Source: Tipula vernalis (lineage: Eukaryota; Arthropoda; Insecta; Diptera; Tipulidae). Taken from it: 64,000 nucleotides of DNA. Location: assembly GCA_958295665.1 (NCBI GenBank), contig OY282560.1, positions 149,746,109 through 149,810,108 of the forward strand. Direction: 5' to 3'. Numbering within the stretch: the stretch's first letter is position 1; each line of letters starts with the position of its first letter. This document shows, one piece after another, positions 54,273-63,486 of this stretch. The notes beneath the pieces were generated by a model. That model was not told the DNA's origin. It saw only the letters and a list, made by a program, of their open reading frames with translations, and did no database searches. The position numbers and the translations under genes are program-made.

Positions 54273-55345
54273 TTACTTAAGAGTGCCTAAGTCATTCGCT
54301 TCTTGTAGTTCTAATTTTCTTCTTTTTAACTCTAAATTGTCAACCTTAAATTTTCTTTCTTCTAGCCGTTCCTTTGCCTCCGTGGCTAATTTGCTTTTAT
54401 TGAATTCTAAATTCATCTCTATTACTTTAATTTCTCTCTCCTTTAACAATAATTTTTTCTTTTTCAAATCATAAGTTTTTTTCCTTTATTCGTAAAATAC
54501 GCTTCAAGGTGCGTACATGCTGCAATTCTGGTGAAAAAATGTACACCACGAAGTTAGCAAAATAGTAAAATTTTTAGTTAAAATTGGTTACCCTGGTGAA
54601 CTTTTTGTTCTAGTTGGAAATAATTCAACTCATACAGCTAACTTCGTGGTGTACATTTTTTCACCAGAAATGTGTAGCATGTACGCAGCTTCAATGTTAG
54701 GTTAGTGCCAATTAATTCTTCGCTGATTCCTGTTAATTTGGATGTAATTGTTTCATGGAATTTTTTTTGATGCATTATTTGTTCTTCTAAAAGTTTATTT
54801 TTTAATTTATTTTGGTTCGCTCTATTATTTGGTATATTAGTTGGAGATGGTGGCTGAATTATTTGGCGGGTGTAGTCATCCGAATCAATCATATCGTCCA
54901 ACACTATGTTGGTATTATGGTGTACCGTGTTGGTTGGTGTTGTGGGATGGTCGGTACATTTAAAACAGTGTCTCCAAGTGAAATGGTGCCCGTTGTACCT
55001 ATCACTGATGCTTTTAAATTTATTGTGTGTATGACAGATTCTTCAACTGTAGAGAAGGTATGTATTTTTGAAGGACCACCCCCGGTACCTCTGATGCTTT
55101 GTTGATTTTCTTTTAATTTTTTTTTAATATTATATTTAAAATCGGCCCAAACTTTTTTCCAAACATCAGATGATCTAATAGGTGGTCCGTGGCTATTGAG
55201 ACGATTTCCAATTTCATTCCATAATCTTTTAGCAGATTCCCGAGCTTCTGCTGTCGAATTGTATCCTCTTGCGAAATCGACATGTTCCTCCATAAATGAC
55301 GCTAATATATCAAGTTGCTGAAGTGTTGTTGTACTTTTTGTTGCC
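54273..55345 (-). pseudogene. Harbinger Myb/SANT-like DNA-binding protein, disrupted
   Basis: The minus-strand exon starts at 55345 after an acceptor (ATTTTAG) and reads through LQQLDILASFMEEHVDFARG, then WNEIGNRLN, SSDVWKKVWADFKYNIKKK and GTGGGPS. That is the Trp-spaced trihelix/MADF-like domain of the second Harbinger protein, which is thought to help the transposase enter the nucleus and bind transposon ends. The frame shifts between 54900 and 54975 in a Pro/Thr-rich linker and resumes as a charged segment (NIVLDDMIDSDDYTRQ, KLLEEQIMHQKKF). It is then cut by a 180-bp MITE (54508-54687). The C-terminal Lys/Glu-rich coiled coil continues at 54467-54273, in another frame. An upstream exon was not identified, though a GTAAGT donor lies on the minus strand at 55624-55629. 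Confidence 0.82.
54508..54687. mobile_element. 180-bp hairpin MITE inside the SANT-like gene
   Basis: Arms 54510-54558 and 54637-54687 are inverted copies, starting TGCGTACATGCT and sharing TTCTGGTGAAAAAATGTAC, then ACCACGAAGTTAGC; over about 50 bp they differ only around a short indel. The heptamer GCTTCAA flanks both sides (54501-54507, 54688-54694), a likely target-site duplication. It separates two parts of one coding region, so it inserted after Harbinger. The superfamily is uncertain. There is no coding capacity. Confidence 0.85.
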
Positions 55346-55463
55346 CTAAAATTTTAATGTTTAATGTTATGTTATTTAATGTTTTTAAGTGAAATAATGG
55401 CAACTTTTTTAATCGCGGTTGAAAGTATACTATATAAAATGTATATGTAATTTTTTACATAAA

Positions 55464-55466
<3 letters not shown>

Positions 55467-55555
<89 letters not shown>
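55467..55555. repeat. (TA)n microsatellite
   Basis: About 44 uninterrupted TA units lie between the SANT-like gene and the right end of the Harbinger element. Length is likely polymorphic. Confidence 0.97.
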
Positions 55556-55559
<4 letters not shown>

Positions 55560-55865
55560 TTATATATAAATGTTATATAGGTAATAACAATCGTATAATT
55601 ATTCGTTGGTATCAATTTTTTTTACTTACATTTTAAAATTTTGTTTGCTTTTTCTATGGATTCGTCAACAAAACTAACAACGTACAGAAATTCGTTCATG
55701 ATCGTACAATTTGTCGTCGAAAACGAATTGCCAGATAAGGGAAATTTTCGTTTGTTTCATCATTATTCGTATTCGTTGTTTTTTGTATACGTTTTCGAAT
55801 TCACAAATACCAATCGTTCGAAAACGTCGTTCGTTTCTTCGTATTCGAATTCACAAATAGGGGCC

Positions 55866-56184
55866 CTGGGTACCTTGCATCCTATAGCCGTTCATGCTAG
55901 CACTTCTGTCGTCACATGTATGATACTTATACTAAATTTCTACATTTTACGCAATCAAAATATAAAAACAATGACAACGATGACAACGACAATTTTTGTA
56001 CTTACCCATATGGCCATATCGCCATTTCTCAAAAATCTCAAATAAATTCAAAATAAAAATATGGTTAGAGCATGTTAATGACATGGTTAGGGTTGTTGCA
56101 AAACATACAAAAATATTTATACAAGTTATATTTGCCAATTATAACAAAAATATTTCAAATAAAATTTTCGCATCAATCATCATT
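55866..56184. other. SINE upstream part and unassigned AT-rich sequence
   Basis: The first ~60 bp (minus strand) look like the 5' part of the tRNA-like SINE interrupted by Harbinger. The rest is AT-rich. Open frames in it have no recognisable domain before BEL similarity starts at about 56185. Confidence 0.45.
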
Positions 56185-56189
56185 TTCAT

Positions 56190-56620
56190 ATTTCGCGACC
56201 CTTGGCTCATTTTCATGGCAATGGAGCGACTTGACGACGAAACAAGAAAGGCATGGAGATACAAATCTGCTGAAGAGGATTTCCCGACGCTGCAGAGCTT
56301 TTTATATTTTTTATTAAATCGTGTTAACCTGAAACCAAATCGCAACCAGTTAGTAAGATCTTCTACACTGAATCATTACCAGTACCGTGCAAATGATGTA
56401 ACGGAGATTGCCATCGTCTTTTCGAATGTACGCATTTCAAATCTATGGCATTACTTGAGCGCAGGAATTTTCTATAGGAAAACCAGAGATGCTTCAACTG
56501 TCTTGGAGGAAATCATGCCGTCTACCAATGTCGTTCAAGAAGAACATGTCAAATTTGCAGAAGAAGACATCACACTCTTGTTCATTCCGATCCTGATGAC
56601 AGTAAAAGGGTAAACCATCA
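56190..56620 (+). pseudogene. BEL/Pao gag C-terminal part with zinc knuckles (broken)
   Basis: The first segment (RDPWLIFMAMERLDDETRKAW, then EEDFPTLQSFLYFLLNR) matches the BEL gag region before the zinc knuckles. Around 56345-56390 the frame changes. The new frame shows a Cys/His cluster: GDCHRLFEC, then CFNCLGGNHAVYQC, then CQICRRRHHTLVH. This is the double knuckle that in BEL elements binds RNA in the capsid. A TGA lies inside the first cluster and a TAG just before CFNCL. A comparable but clearly different gag occurs at 61333, so the two belong to separate families. Confidence 0.85.
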
Positions 56621-56955
56621 GAATTCTATTGAAGGCGCTTCCGACAGTAATCCAAAAACATCAACCAGCGAAACCTATACATCAGCTGTCATCAAGGATG
56701 CAAATATCGCTATCGAAAATGCGATGTTACCAACAGTGTTAGTCGAAGTGAAGGATAGTTTTAACAACTGGCATATTATTCGAGGGTTACTAGATTCTGG
56801 TTCAACCAGATCATTTCTCAAGGAATCATGTGCTAATAAACTGCACCTAACCAAGTCGAATGCCAGAGTTGTCGTAAGTGGTATCGGTGGAACCAAGGCA
56901 GGAACATCCGTTGATGGCGCAAAACACTACACTGGGGTGGATAATCGGAGGTAGA
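56621..56955 (+). pseudogene. BEL/Pao aspartic protease remnant
   Basis: It continues in the same frame as the zinc knuckles. It has AMLPTVLVEVKDSFN, then the active-site segment GLLDSGSTRSF at about 56787-56820 (Asp-Ser-Gly) and the beta strand VVVSGIGG. It then jumps at about 56915-56925 straight to QNTTLGWIIGG in another frame, a motif normally about 100 residues further on. So an internal deletion removed the C-terminal half of the protease region. The enzyme would cleave the polyprotein as a homodimer. Confidence 0.82.
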
Positions 56956-58060
56956 TACCTTTCAGAGTCCAAGAATTTAAATAAAAGGGTATACCTATCA
57001 GAACATCAGGAGGTTGATATCGATAAAACCCTCCGATCATTTTGGGAGACGGAAGCTATACCAGACACGCTACAGCATACGCCAGACGAATCCGCATGCA
57101 TTGAACGCTTTGAGGCTACAGTTGAAGTGAACAAAAAGGGATGAATAATTGTTGGCTTACCGTTTAAACGAATCCCACCTTTATTAGGTCGTTCATATTC
57201 GGCAGCTTTGCGTCAGTTTTACGCGTTAGAGAAACGGTTATGTGCCAACGAAAGATTGCGTTTGGGATACATTAAGTTCATGCAGGATTATCAACGGTTG
57301 GGCCACATGGCTGAAATTCCACAAAATGAAATATCCAGACCTGATCATCAGATGTTTTATTTGCCTCACCATGGTGTATTCAAGAGAGCAGATACCTCAA
57401 AATTGCGGGTTGTATTCAATGGATCGCAGAAGACATCAACGCAGGGCAGTCGTTGAATGATGAATTGCTTATTGGACCAACTGTTCAACAAGGGCTGTTT
57501 GAAATTTTAGTGCCATGACATTGAGAAAATGTATCGGCAGGTGAGAATCCGTGCAGAATACACCGATTACCAGCGGATACTATGGCGAGAATCTCCTGAT
57601 CATCCATTAAACCACTACCGCTTGCTGACCGTCACGTATGGAATGTCGTCTGCACCGTTTTTGGCAACGAATTCGTTGAATTATATCGATAACCAGTTTC
57701 AACATAAATACCCAATCACAGCTGAAAGGGTAAAATCAGATATATACGTCGACGATGTGCTCACAGGGGCTTGCCCACTATCTGATGCACTAACGTTACA
57801 CGGCCAATTAATGACAATAATGAGCTCGGCAGGCTTTATTCTCAAAAAATGGTCAGCGAATCATTCCAAATTATTGGACAATATCGAGGAAGCAGATCTA
57901 ATATTATCGACCGGGAATTTGCAACCAGTGAAGCAATAATATCAGTGCTAGGTTTATATTACCAACCATCACCAGATTCGTTCAAATTTCGAGTGTGCCT
58001 ACCACAACATAGCACAACCACGAAGCGCGGACTACTTTCTGAGTCATTCTAGATATTCGA
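56925..58060 (+). pseudogene. BEL/Pao reverse transcriptase (broken)
   Basis: The linker (LRSFWETEAIP) leads to VGLPFKRIPPLLGRSYSAAL, LEKRLCANERLRLGYIKFM, FYLPHHGVFK and KLRVVFNGSQKTS, the RT fingers. A TGA occurs at 57142. A frame change near 57432 gives QSLNDELLIGP. A short deletion precedes DIEKMYRQV at 57517 (first catalytic Asp). The palm continues with LLTVTYGMSSAPFLAT and the catalytic YVDD at 57745-57756, then GFILKKWSAN. After a stop at 57937 the next frame gives SVLGLYYQPSPDSFKF and TTKRGLLSESF. The catalytic acids survive, but the chain is interrupted at least four times. Confidence 0.9.
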
Positions 58061-58690
58061 TCCGATGGGGTGGTTGTCTCCAATCATGATAACCATCAAG
58101 GTATTTTTTTAAGCGTTATGGCTTGAAAAACTCGGATGGGACGATGAACTACCCGAGTCATGTCGAGAAAGTTGGGTTAAAGTACGAAACGAGTTTGCGG
58201 TAATTGAAGAAATAGGAATCAAGAGATTGCTATACACAACTGACGACACATTTGAAATACATAGGTTTGCTGATGCATCCAAAGACGCTTACGCTGCTGT
58301 CCTGTATTCGATTCGCGGGTGACATCAACCTCGCAAGAGGCCAACATCAATATCATCGCCGGAAAGACAAAGGTAGCACCCATAAAAACGCTATCTATTC
58401 CCAGATTAGAGCTTTGTGCAGCCACATTACTAGTGAAGTTGATGAGAAAAGTGTAACTTGTAAAACCCAACCGAAGCAGTTTTTTTATACTGATTCCTCA
58501 ATAGTGTTGGATTGGCTCTCCAAACCACCGAAATTATGGCCAACCTACATTACCAATCGTACTGACTTAATATTATCGCACACCAACCGAAACCAATGAC
58601 ACCACGTTCAATCAAAGCAGAACCCAGCTGATCGAGCCACTCGAGAAGTACAACCAAACGAACCCACTAATCATTCCAGAAGCAAAGATG
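58061..58690 (+). pseudogene. BEL/Pao RNase H region (broken)
   Basis: The connection domain reads IFDPMGWLSPIMITIKVFF and WDDELPESCRESW. RNase H follows with HRFADASKDAYAAVLY (first acid). A frame change gives KTKVAPIKTLSIPRLELCAA (the Glu), and another gives FFYTDSSIVLDWLS (Asp). Then NPADRATRE appears at about 58620, the conserved end of the domain. The stop at 58597 (TGA) stands where the family has Trp before HHVQ. RNase H removes the RNA template during reverse transcription. Confidence 0.87.
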
Positions 58691-58859
58691 AACTTCTTAT
58701 GTGAATCCGAAGCAGAAACGCAGGCTTATTACGTTCAAAGCTTCAATGAGGTTGAGTGTCAATTAGAGGAGATGATGTGTAGAGTCTCCAGTTATCCGAT
58801 GGTAGTGAGAATTGTGGCCCGAATGCAAAGATTGTTTTGAAATGCGAAACAACCACACT

Positions 58860-60190
58860 CTTCCACAACAACTGGAAATATTACCATAGATGAATTCAAC
58901 AATGCTGAGACCTACGTTATTAAACACATTCAGCGTCAATTGTACCAAACTGATATTGAATCCATCCAATCAGGTAAAACATCGAATAAACACAAATTAA
59001 AACTATATCCATTTCTTGACAGCCAAGGTATACTACGGGCTACCAGACGATTGTCAAATTTTTCACTCCACTACGATACGCAGCACCCGATTATTCTTCC
59101 ATCATCGCACATAGTAGTAAAGAGAATGATTCAACATTTTCACCGCAAATTGTGTCATGCCGGCACGTCTCACATGATGGCTTATGTCAAACAGAGGTTC
59201 TCATAAAAGGCACAATTAATCAATGCTTAAAGTGCCACCGATTTAGAAAGAAGGTTCAACAGCAAATAATGGGGCAACTACCCGCACCATGGGTTAATCT
59301 TGTCAGACCATTCATTCAAAGTGGCATTGATTATGCGGGTCCATACTTAATTAAAGCCCACCAACTAAGGAATTCGAAAATCATAAAGGGTTATATTTGT
59401 ATTTTTACGTGTATGGCGACAAAGGCAATACACATCGAGTTAGTGACGAATTTAAGCACTGATTCATGTATAGCTGCCCTAAAGAGGTTCCAGTCGTCTA
59501 GAGGGATCTGTTCGGATCTGTTCTCAGATAACGCTACCAACTTCATCGGCGCTATTGGCATGGCATCTTATACCAACAGCGGTCTCAAACTTTGGTGGCT
59601 TATGGGAAGCTACCGTGAAGTCACCGAAATTCCACAATAAACGAGTCATAGGAGAGACCATACTAAATTACAAAGAATTCCTTACGTTCTTAAAGCAGGT
59701 GGAAGCAATTCTTAATTTAATACCGTTGTGTCGGAACGATGATAGCGATGTTCCATTGACCCCAGCAAACTTTATATTGGGGCATCCACTTACACTTGCT
59801 CCAGAGTCGACATTGATCCACATCAGACTAAACACACTATCGAGGTGACAGATGCTCCAAAAATGAATCCAGCATTTTTGGCATCGTTGGTACGACGAAT
59901 ATCTCACAACATTAAATCAACTAAACAAGCCATGTCAGACAGCCAAACAAATAAAAATTGACGACGTAGTCATATTAAAGGATGAAAACATATCGCCAGC
60001 GAGATGGCCACTAGCAAAAGTAGTCGAAGTACATCCAGGCCGAGATTACTTAATGCGAGTAGTTACTGTAAAAACAGCAACGAGCACCTTCAAAAGACCG
60101 ATCACCAAAATTTGTCTGATTCCAACAATTGACTCATACGAGTCAAGGGCAGGGGAATGTTCGGCTTCATCATCAACAAACATCGCTTAG
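58860..60190 (+). pseudogene. BEL/Pao integrase (broken)
   Basis: In order: ITIDEFNNAETYVIKHIQRQ; LYPFLDSQGILRATRRL; HPIILPSSH; HFHRKLCHAG and CLKCHRF (the zinc-binding His/Cys); GQLPAPWVNLVRPFIQSGID (catalytic Asp at 59329); CMATKAIHIELV; and FSDNATNFIGA (Asp at 59527). A deletion and frame change leads to NFGGLWEATVKS (Glu at 59606). The chain ends with VEAILNLIPL, LTPANFILGHP, FWHRWYDEYL and VVEVHPGRDYLMRVV, stopping at 60188-60190. TGA codons at about 59846 and 59861 occupy conserved Trp positions. All three catalytic acids are present, but not in one frame. Confidence 0.9.
60146..60157 (+). promoter_or_regulatory. Polypurine tract of the BEL/Pao element
   Basis: The purine-rich run AGGGCAGGGGAA directly precedes TGTTCGG, the putative LTR start. 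It is the expected primer for plus-strand DNA synthesis. It overlaps the last codons of the polyprotein, as in other BEL elements. Confidence 0.65.
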
Positions 60191-60463
60191 TAGTTAGTAG
60201 CTAAAAAGAGAAAATTTGTAATTAATCACAACACCATACACTGCATACACTGTAACTTATCTTAGTCGTTGATTCATCATTACTGGCTAGTGGCTATCAT
60301 CAATGCTGAAAATTATATTAATAATCAAATTAATTTTCCATTATTAAGGCTGATTATATCTTACATTTAGTATTATTAAGTTGTTATTCCAATTATCTAG
60401 ATGTTATTGTTGCAAACCTAAAAATCATCATTAAGCAAAAAACAACATTGACATGTTGAATTT
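60158..60463 (+). repeat. BEL/Pao 3' LTR, truncated
   Basis: It starts TGTTCGG right after the polypurine tract and runs about 306 bp of AT-rich non-coding sequence. No clear LTR end (CA) or matching 5' LTR is seen. It stops where the Copia LTR begins (60464). Its true right end may lie beyond the nested insertion or be lost. Confidence 0.6.
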
Positions 60464-60676
60464 ATTATTTCAACTGTAGTGAACACACCTTAAGTATGAA
60501 ATATTTTGTATTGTTTTTGAATCGTAACTTATTTCATTCTGTTCTGTTCTTCTCTTCTGTCATGTCATTATAATAAAATATAAAGAAAAACGTGTAAAAA
60601 GATTTTTTGGTTTTTATCGTTTATTTTCATCATCATAGTACATTGTTTTTGATTATTGATTGCGCCTATTCTGTCA
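60464..60676 (+). repeat. Copia-type 5' LTR
   Basis: 213 bp, beginning TGTTGAATTTATTATTTCAA (a start resembling the Drosophila copia LTR) and ending TTCTGTCA, so it has the TG...CA ends. A polyadenylation signal AATAAA lies at 60572-60577. A Copia primer-binding site follows at once. There is no second LTR in the window. Confidence 0.75.
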
Positions 60677-60690
60677 GGTTATGGGCCCAG
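60677..60690 (+). promoter_or_regulatory. Copia primer-binding site (initiator tRNA-Met, internal)
   Basis: GGTTATGGGCCCAG is complementary to the anticodon-region sequence CTGGGCCCATAACC of initiator tRNA-Met. Copia elements are known to prime from an internal fragment of that tRNA. It directly abuts the LTR end. Confidence 0.85.
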
Positions 60691-60742
60691 AACAAGTGTA
60701 AATTAAAATTTTCTGGAAGTTGTTTGTGTTTTACGTGAAAAT

Positions 60743-61137
60743 AATGATGGACAAAAATGTGCGATTGCAAAGTTGAATAATTCGAATTACTTTGTTTGGA
60801 AATTTCGCATGAAGCTGTTACTCACAAAAGAAAATGAATGGGAGTGTACGTCAAAAGATGCACCAAATCCTTTGGATGATTGGAATAAGAAAGATTCGTT
60901 AGCTTATTCGTTAATCGGACTCAACGTGGAGGATGATCAATTGATCCACATTCGGGAGTCAAAAACAGCAAGGGAGGCTTGGAATTCTTTGAAAGAATAT
61001 CATGAAAAAGGTACAGCTAACAGCATGGTTCGAATCATGAAGCAAATAATGCGTTTGAAACTAGAAGAGGACGGTGACATAGAATCGCATATTGGTCGTA
61101 TAAACGAGCTGTTTCAACAAATGATTGACTTGGTCAG
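60743..61137 (+). pseudogene. Copia gag, N-terminal part (truncated)
   Basis: The product has KLNNSNYFVWKFRMKLLL, WNKKDSLAYSLIGL, ESKTAREAWNSLKEYHEKG and LKLEEDGDIESHIGRINELF. This is the UBN2/retrotran_gag_2 pattern of Copia capsids. The reading frame has no ATG: the ATGs at 60744 and 60747 are out of frame, and in frame the chain begins NDGQKCAIAKLNN, so the start is damaged. After FQQMIDLVR (about 61137) the similarity ends and a stop follows at 61190. Copia zinc knuckle, protease, integrase and RT are all absent. The last codon phase would match the BEL-like gag at 61333 across a possible intron. Confidence 0.85.
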
Positions 61138-61332
61138 GTGTTGGAGATGCAATGAATTCACGGCTAGAATGATTAAATTAAAATTAAATTAGAAAACAAA
61201 TTTACATTGTAACTTAACTTACTTATCTTGTAAATCACTTTAATAACGCCAATTATTTTGCTTTAGTTTATTGATATCACATCGCGAATTTTTATGTAAA
61301 CAGTTGATTTCTTAATATTTTTGTTCATTCAG
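61138..61332 (+). other. Spacer, possible intron between Copia gag and BEL gag
   Basis: 195 bp of AT-rich sequence starting GTGTTG (weak donor) and ending in a T-rich tract with TTCATTCAG (good acceptor). Removing it would join AG to G and keep one open frame from Copia gag into BEL gag. There are no transcript data, so splicing is only a possibility; it may equally be junk between two nested elements. Confidence 0.35.
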
Positions 61333-62701
61333 GGACTTATTTCAGGCTTCGGTAGGAAGAAAAGTAAACGTAAGCGGAGCTCAAAAGCTCCAATATTTGA
61401 AAGGTTTGTTAAGTGGTGATGCGGCTGCTTTAGTGAGGCACATTGAAGTCACAGATGCGAATTACGAAGAAGCTTGGGCCATAATAAAGGAACGTTATGA
61501 TAATAAGCGATATGTAGTAACTAATTTGTTGAAACGATTTACGGAACAGCCCATTATATTACAACCATCAGCTATTGCACTGCATCACATGTCCGATATA
61601 ATGGAAGAAGTGTTGAGAGGTCTGAAAGTAATGGGGCCACATGCTGAAAACAGGGATCCGTGGTTAATTTCAATTTTGGTTAACAAACTAGATGCAGCAT
61701 CTAAACCAGCTTGGGCCCTTGAAATATGCGATGAAGATTTTCCGACGCTGGAGCTATTCAAACGTTTTCTAAAGAGACGCGGCAATGCCTTAGGTGATTG
61801 CGAAGTGAAGCGGCCTAATCAAACAACAAAACTGCAAGTACAAAAGGTAAGACTAATGCATGTTACACCTAAGGCTGCGATCTGCCGTAAATGTATTTCC
61901 GATCACGATTTACACAGCTGCAAGAGATTTCTGGAATTGGATGTAACAGATAGACGAGGATTTATTGCAGAACACAAATTATGTTTCAATTGTTTGAGGC
62001 CCAATCATCAAGCCCCTGTATGTAACTCTCGCTTTAGATGTGCCAAATGTAGAGCAAAGCACCACACAACATTACATAAAAACGTGACGGAAAGTACTAC
62101 AACTGGCAATGAAGCGGCATCTATTTCAACCATGCAGCCCTCTGAAAATTATCAAACTTCGACGACCATAACAAACGAAGACAGTAAAATAAACGCGAAT
62201 ACTTCAGTATCAAATCATTTGCAGGCATTACTTCCCACAGCCGTTGTTAAAATTCGAGACCATTTGGGAAATTAGCAGAAATGCAGAATATTGTTGGACT
62301 CAGGGGCACAAGCGTCTTTCATTTCAGAAAGATGTATGCAACGGTTGCAGCTTCCAAGGAAGAATGCGAATATTTCCATAAAAGGCTTGACATCTGATGT
62401 AACACAAACAAAGGGTAAAACTTCAATCAATTTATCATCATGCTATGATCGTCAACAAATGGATATTGAAGTTTTGATTTTAAATAAATTACCTACTCGA
62501 TTGCCAAGCCAATACTTCGACATAAATGGCTATGGCAAAATAAATAATTTGAAACTTGCAAATCCCGATTATAACAAACCCAACCACATAGACGTCATGA
62601 TTGGAGCTGACAAATTTTTCAATGTATTACGAGAAGGTCGCATTGAAAACTGTGATACAACACTAGTGGCACAAAACACTATGTTTGGATGGGTATTGTA
62701 A
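61333..62701 (+). pseudogene. Second BEL/Pao gag-protease fragment
   Basis: One frame runs from DLFQASVGRKVNVSGAQKLQ through YLKGLLSGDAAALVRHI and TDANYEEAWAIIKERYD (BEL gag core) to the knuckle cluster CRKCISDHDLHSCKRF, LCFNCLRPNHQAPVC and CAKCRAKHHTTLH. A Ser/Thr-rich linker follows, then one in-frame TAG at 62273-62275. The protease then shows ILLDSGAQASFISERCM at about 62285, IDVMIGADKFFNVLREG, and the C-terminal mark LVAQNTMFGWVL. The 5' quarter of gag and everything after the protease are missing. A frame slip after FGWV is likely, since TSVSGRD continues in another frame. It is better preserved than the BEL copy at 56185 and from a different family. Confidence 0.9.
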
Positions 62702-63108
62702 CTAGCGTATCTGGGCGAGATGCAAAGAAAATAAATGTAGTCTAATAGATCTTACGAATATGTAGTACTTTCGCCCCAACCTGATTTTTTTTTTTTTAAA
62801 TATTGAACCATAACGTATCTATTAGCAGTGCATCTATAATAATTATAACCTGATTTATAGCGCGCTTTATTGTTTTATTTGGTTGTTGATTTTGGGACTA
62901 ACTGATTCTTTATCATTCGATTTCCAATCTTCTGCCATTGTGCATATAAAATATATCTTAAAATCAATTAGTGCATTTCAAAATTATAAAACTAAAAAAA
63001 TAAACAATTTATTGTTGAAAAAAAAAATATTGTCCTACAACAATCTTATATTGTGATAAACAATAATTAATTAACCAAAATAGATTATTGTAAGAAGGCT
63101 AGATCAGG
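62702..63108. other. AT-rich sequence, nothing recognised
   Basis: No coding similarity. It contains a poly-T run near 62787 and a small perfect dyad AACAATTTATTGTT near 63004. The BEL fragment ends just before it. Confidence 0.6.
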
Positions 63109-63486
63109 TGTCACAATTTTACGACCGATATTTAATGGGATACCGCAAAATATACCTATCCATTACAAATTAACAAGCTATTATTAGCGTTCCTGGTGGA
63201 TTATTTGAATCGTTCGTGTAAGTGTATGTTATAAAACATTAAGGAGACAGTGCGTGCCTTGAGACTTAAATTATTTTGGTTTAGTCGTGGTGATAGACTA
63301 ATCTAGTCTTATCTCGTCATCCATTGTTAGATCATTCGAGAAAATGTGGTAAATTTGGACCACGCATTGTCACCCAAACAACACAGCGGTCAACGCAGGT
63401 TTTTGATCTCAAGTGGATACAACCGATTAATCCATCCATCAGAATCAATTGTCCAGTTGTGTAGTGCTAAAATACCCAATATAAAT
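63109..63486 (+). repeat. Possible LTR of another retrotransposon
   Basis: It begins TGTCACAATTTTACG and ends just before a tRNA-Ser-like primer site at 63487. A TATA-like TTATAAAAC sits at about 63229. There is no polyadenylation signal and no matching second LTR in the window, so this rests on the primer site and position only. Confidence 0.35.

Larger units (their letters stand above)
52477..55865 (+). mobile_element. PIF/Harbinger DNA transposon, full length but inactive
   Basis: The ends are inverted repeats beginning GGCCCCTATTTGTGAAT (52477-52493 and, inverted, 55849-55865). Both sides are flanked by the trinucleotide CTG (52474-52476, 55866-55868), the 3-bp target duplication expected for this superfamily. 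A subterminal copy of the end motif, TTGGTATTTGTGAATTCG, lies at about 52544 and, inverted, at about 55798. The 3389-bp element has the classic two-gene content: a DDE transposase on the plus strand and a Myb/SANT-like gene on the minus strand, tail to tail. A 180-bp MITE and a (TA)n tract have been added inside. Confidence 0.93.
56185..60463 (+). mobile_element. BEL/Pao retrotransposon, 5'-truncated and decayed
   Basis: The domain order is gag C-terminus with zinc knuckles, aspartic protease, reverse transcriptase, RNase H, integrase, polypurine tract, LTR, which is the BEL/Pao order. The 5' LTR and the gag N-terminus are missing. At least six frame changes, several stops and at least two internal deletions are present. 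Its 3' LTR is cut at 60463 by a Copia LTR. It is a fossil with no coding potential. Confidence 0.92.

Noticed and set aside
54508..54687. Hairpin as a transcription terminator
   Set aside because: Rho-independent terminators are bacterial. The long arms and flanking heptamer indicate a MITE.
54812..55105. Plus-strand open frame of 97 codons
   Set aside because: Antisense shadow of the Harbinger SANT-like gene.
55641..56045. Plus-strand open frame of 134 codons over the right end of Harbinger
   Set aside because: It runs across the transposon end, TIR and target duplication into unrelated sequence, so it cannot be a single gene.
55996..56188. N-terminal part of the 205-codon plus-strand frame
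   Set aside because: Only the part from about 56190 resembles BEL gag. The upstream part is AT-rich chance extension.
56185..62701. Two halves of one BEL element split by Copia
   Set aside because: Both regions contain gag knuckles and protease, and their sequences differ strongly, so they are separate elements from different families.
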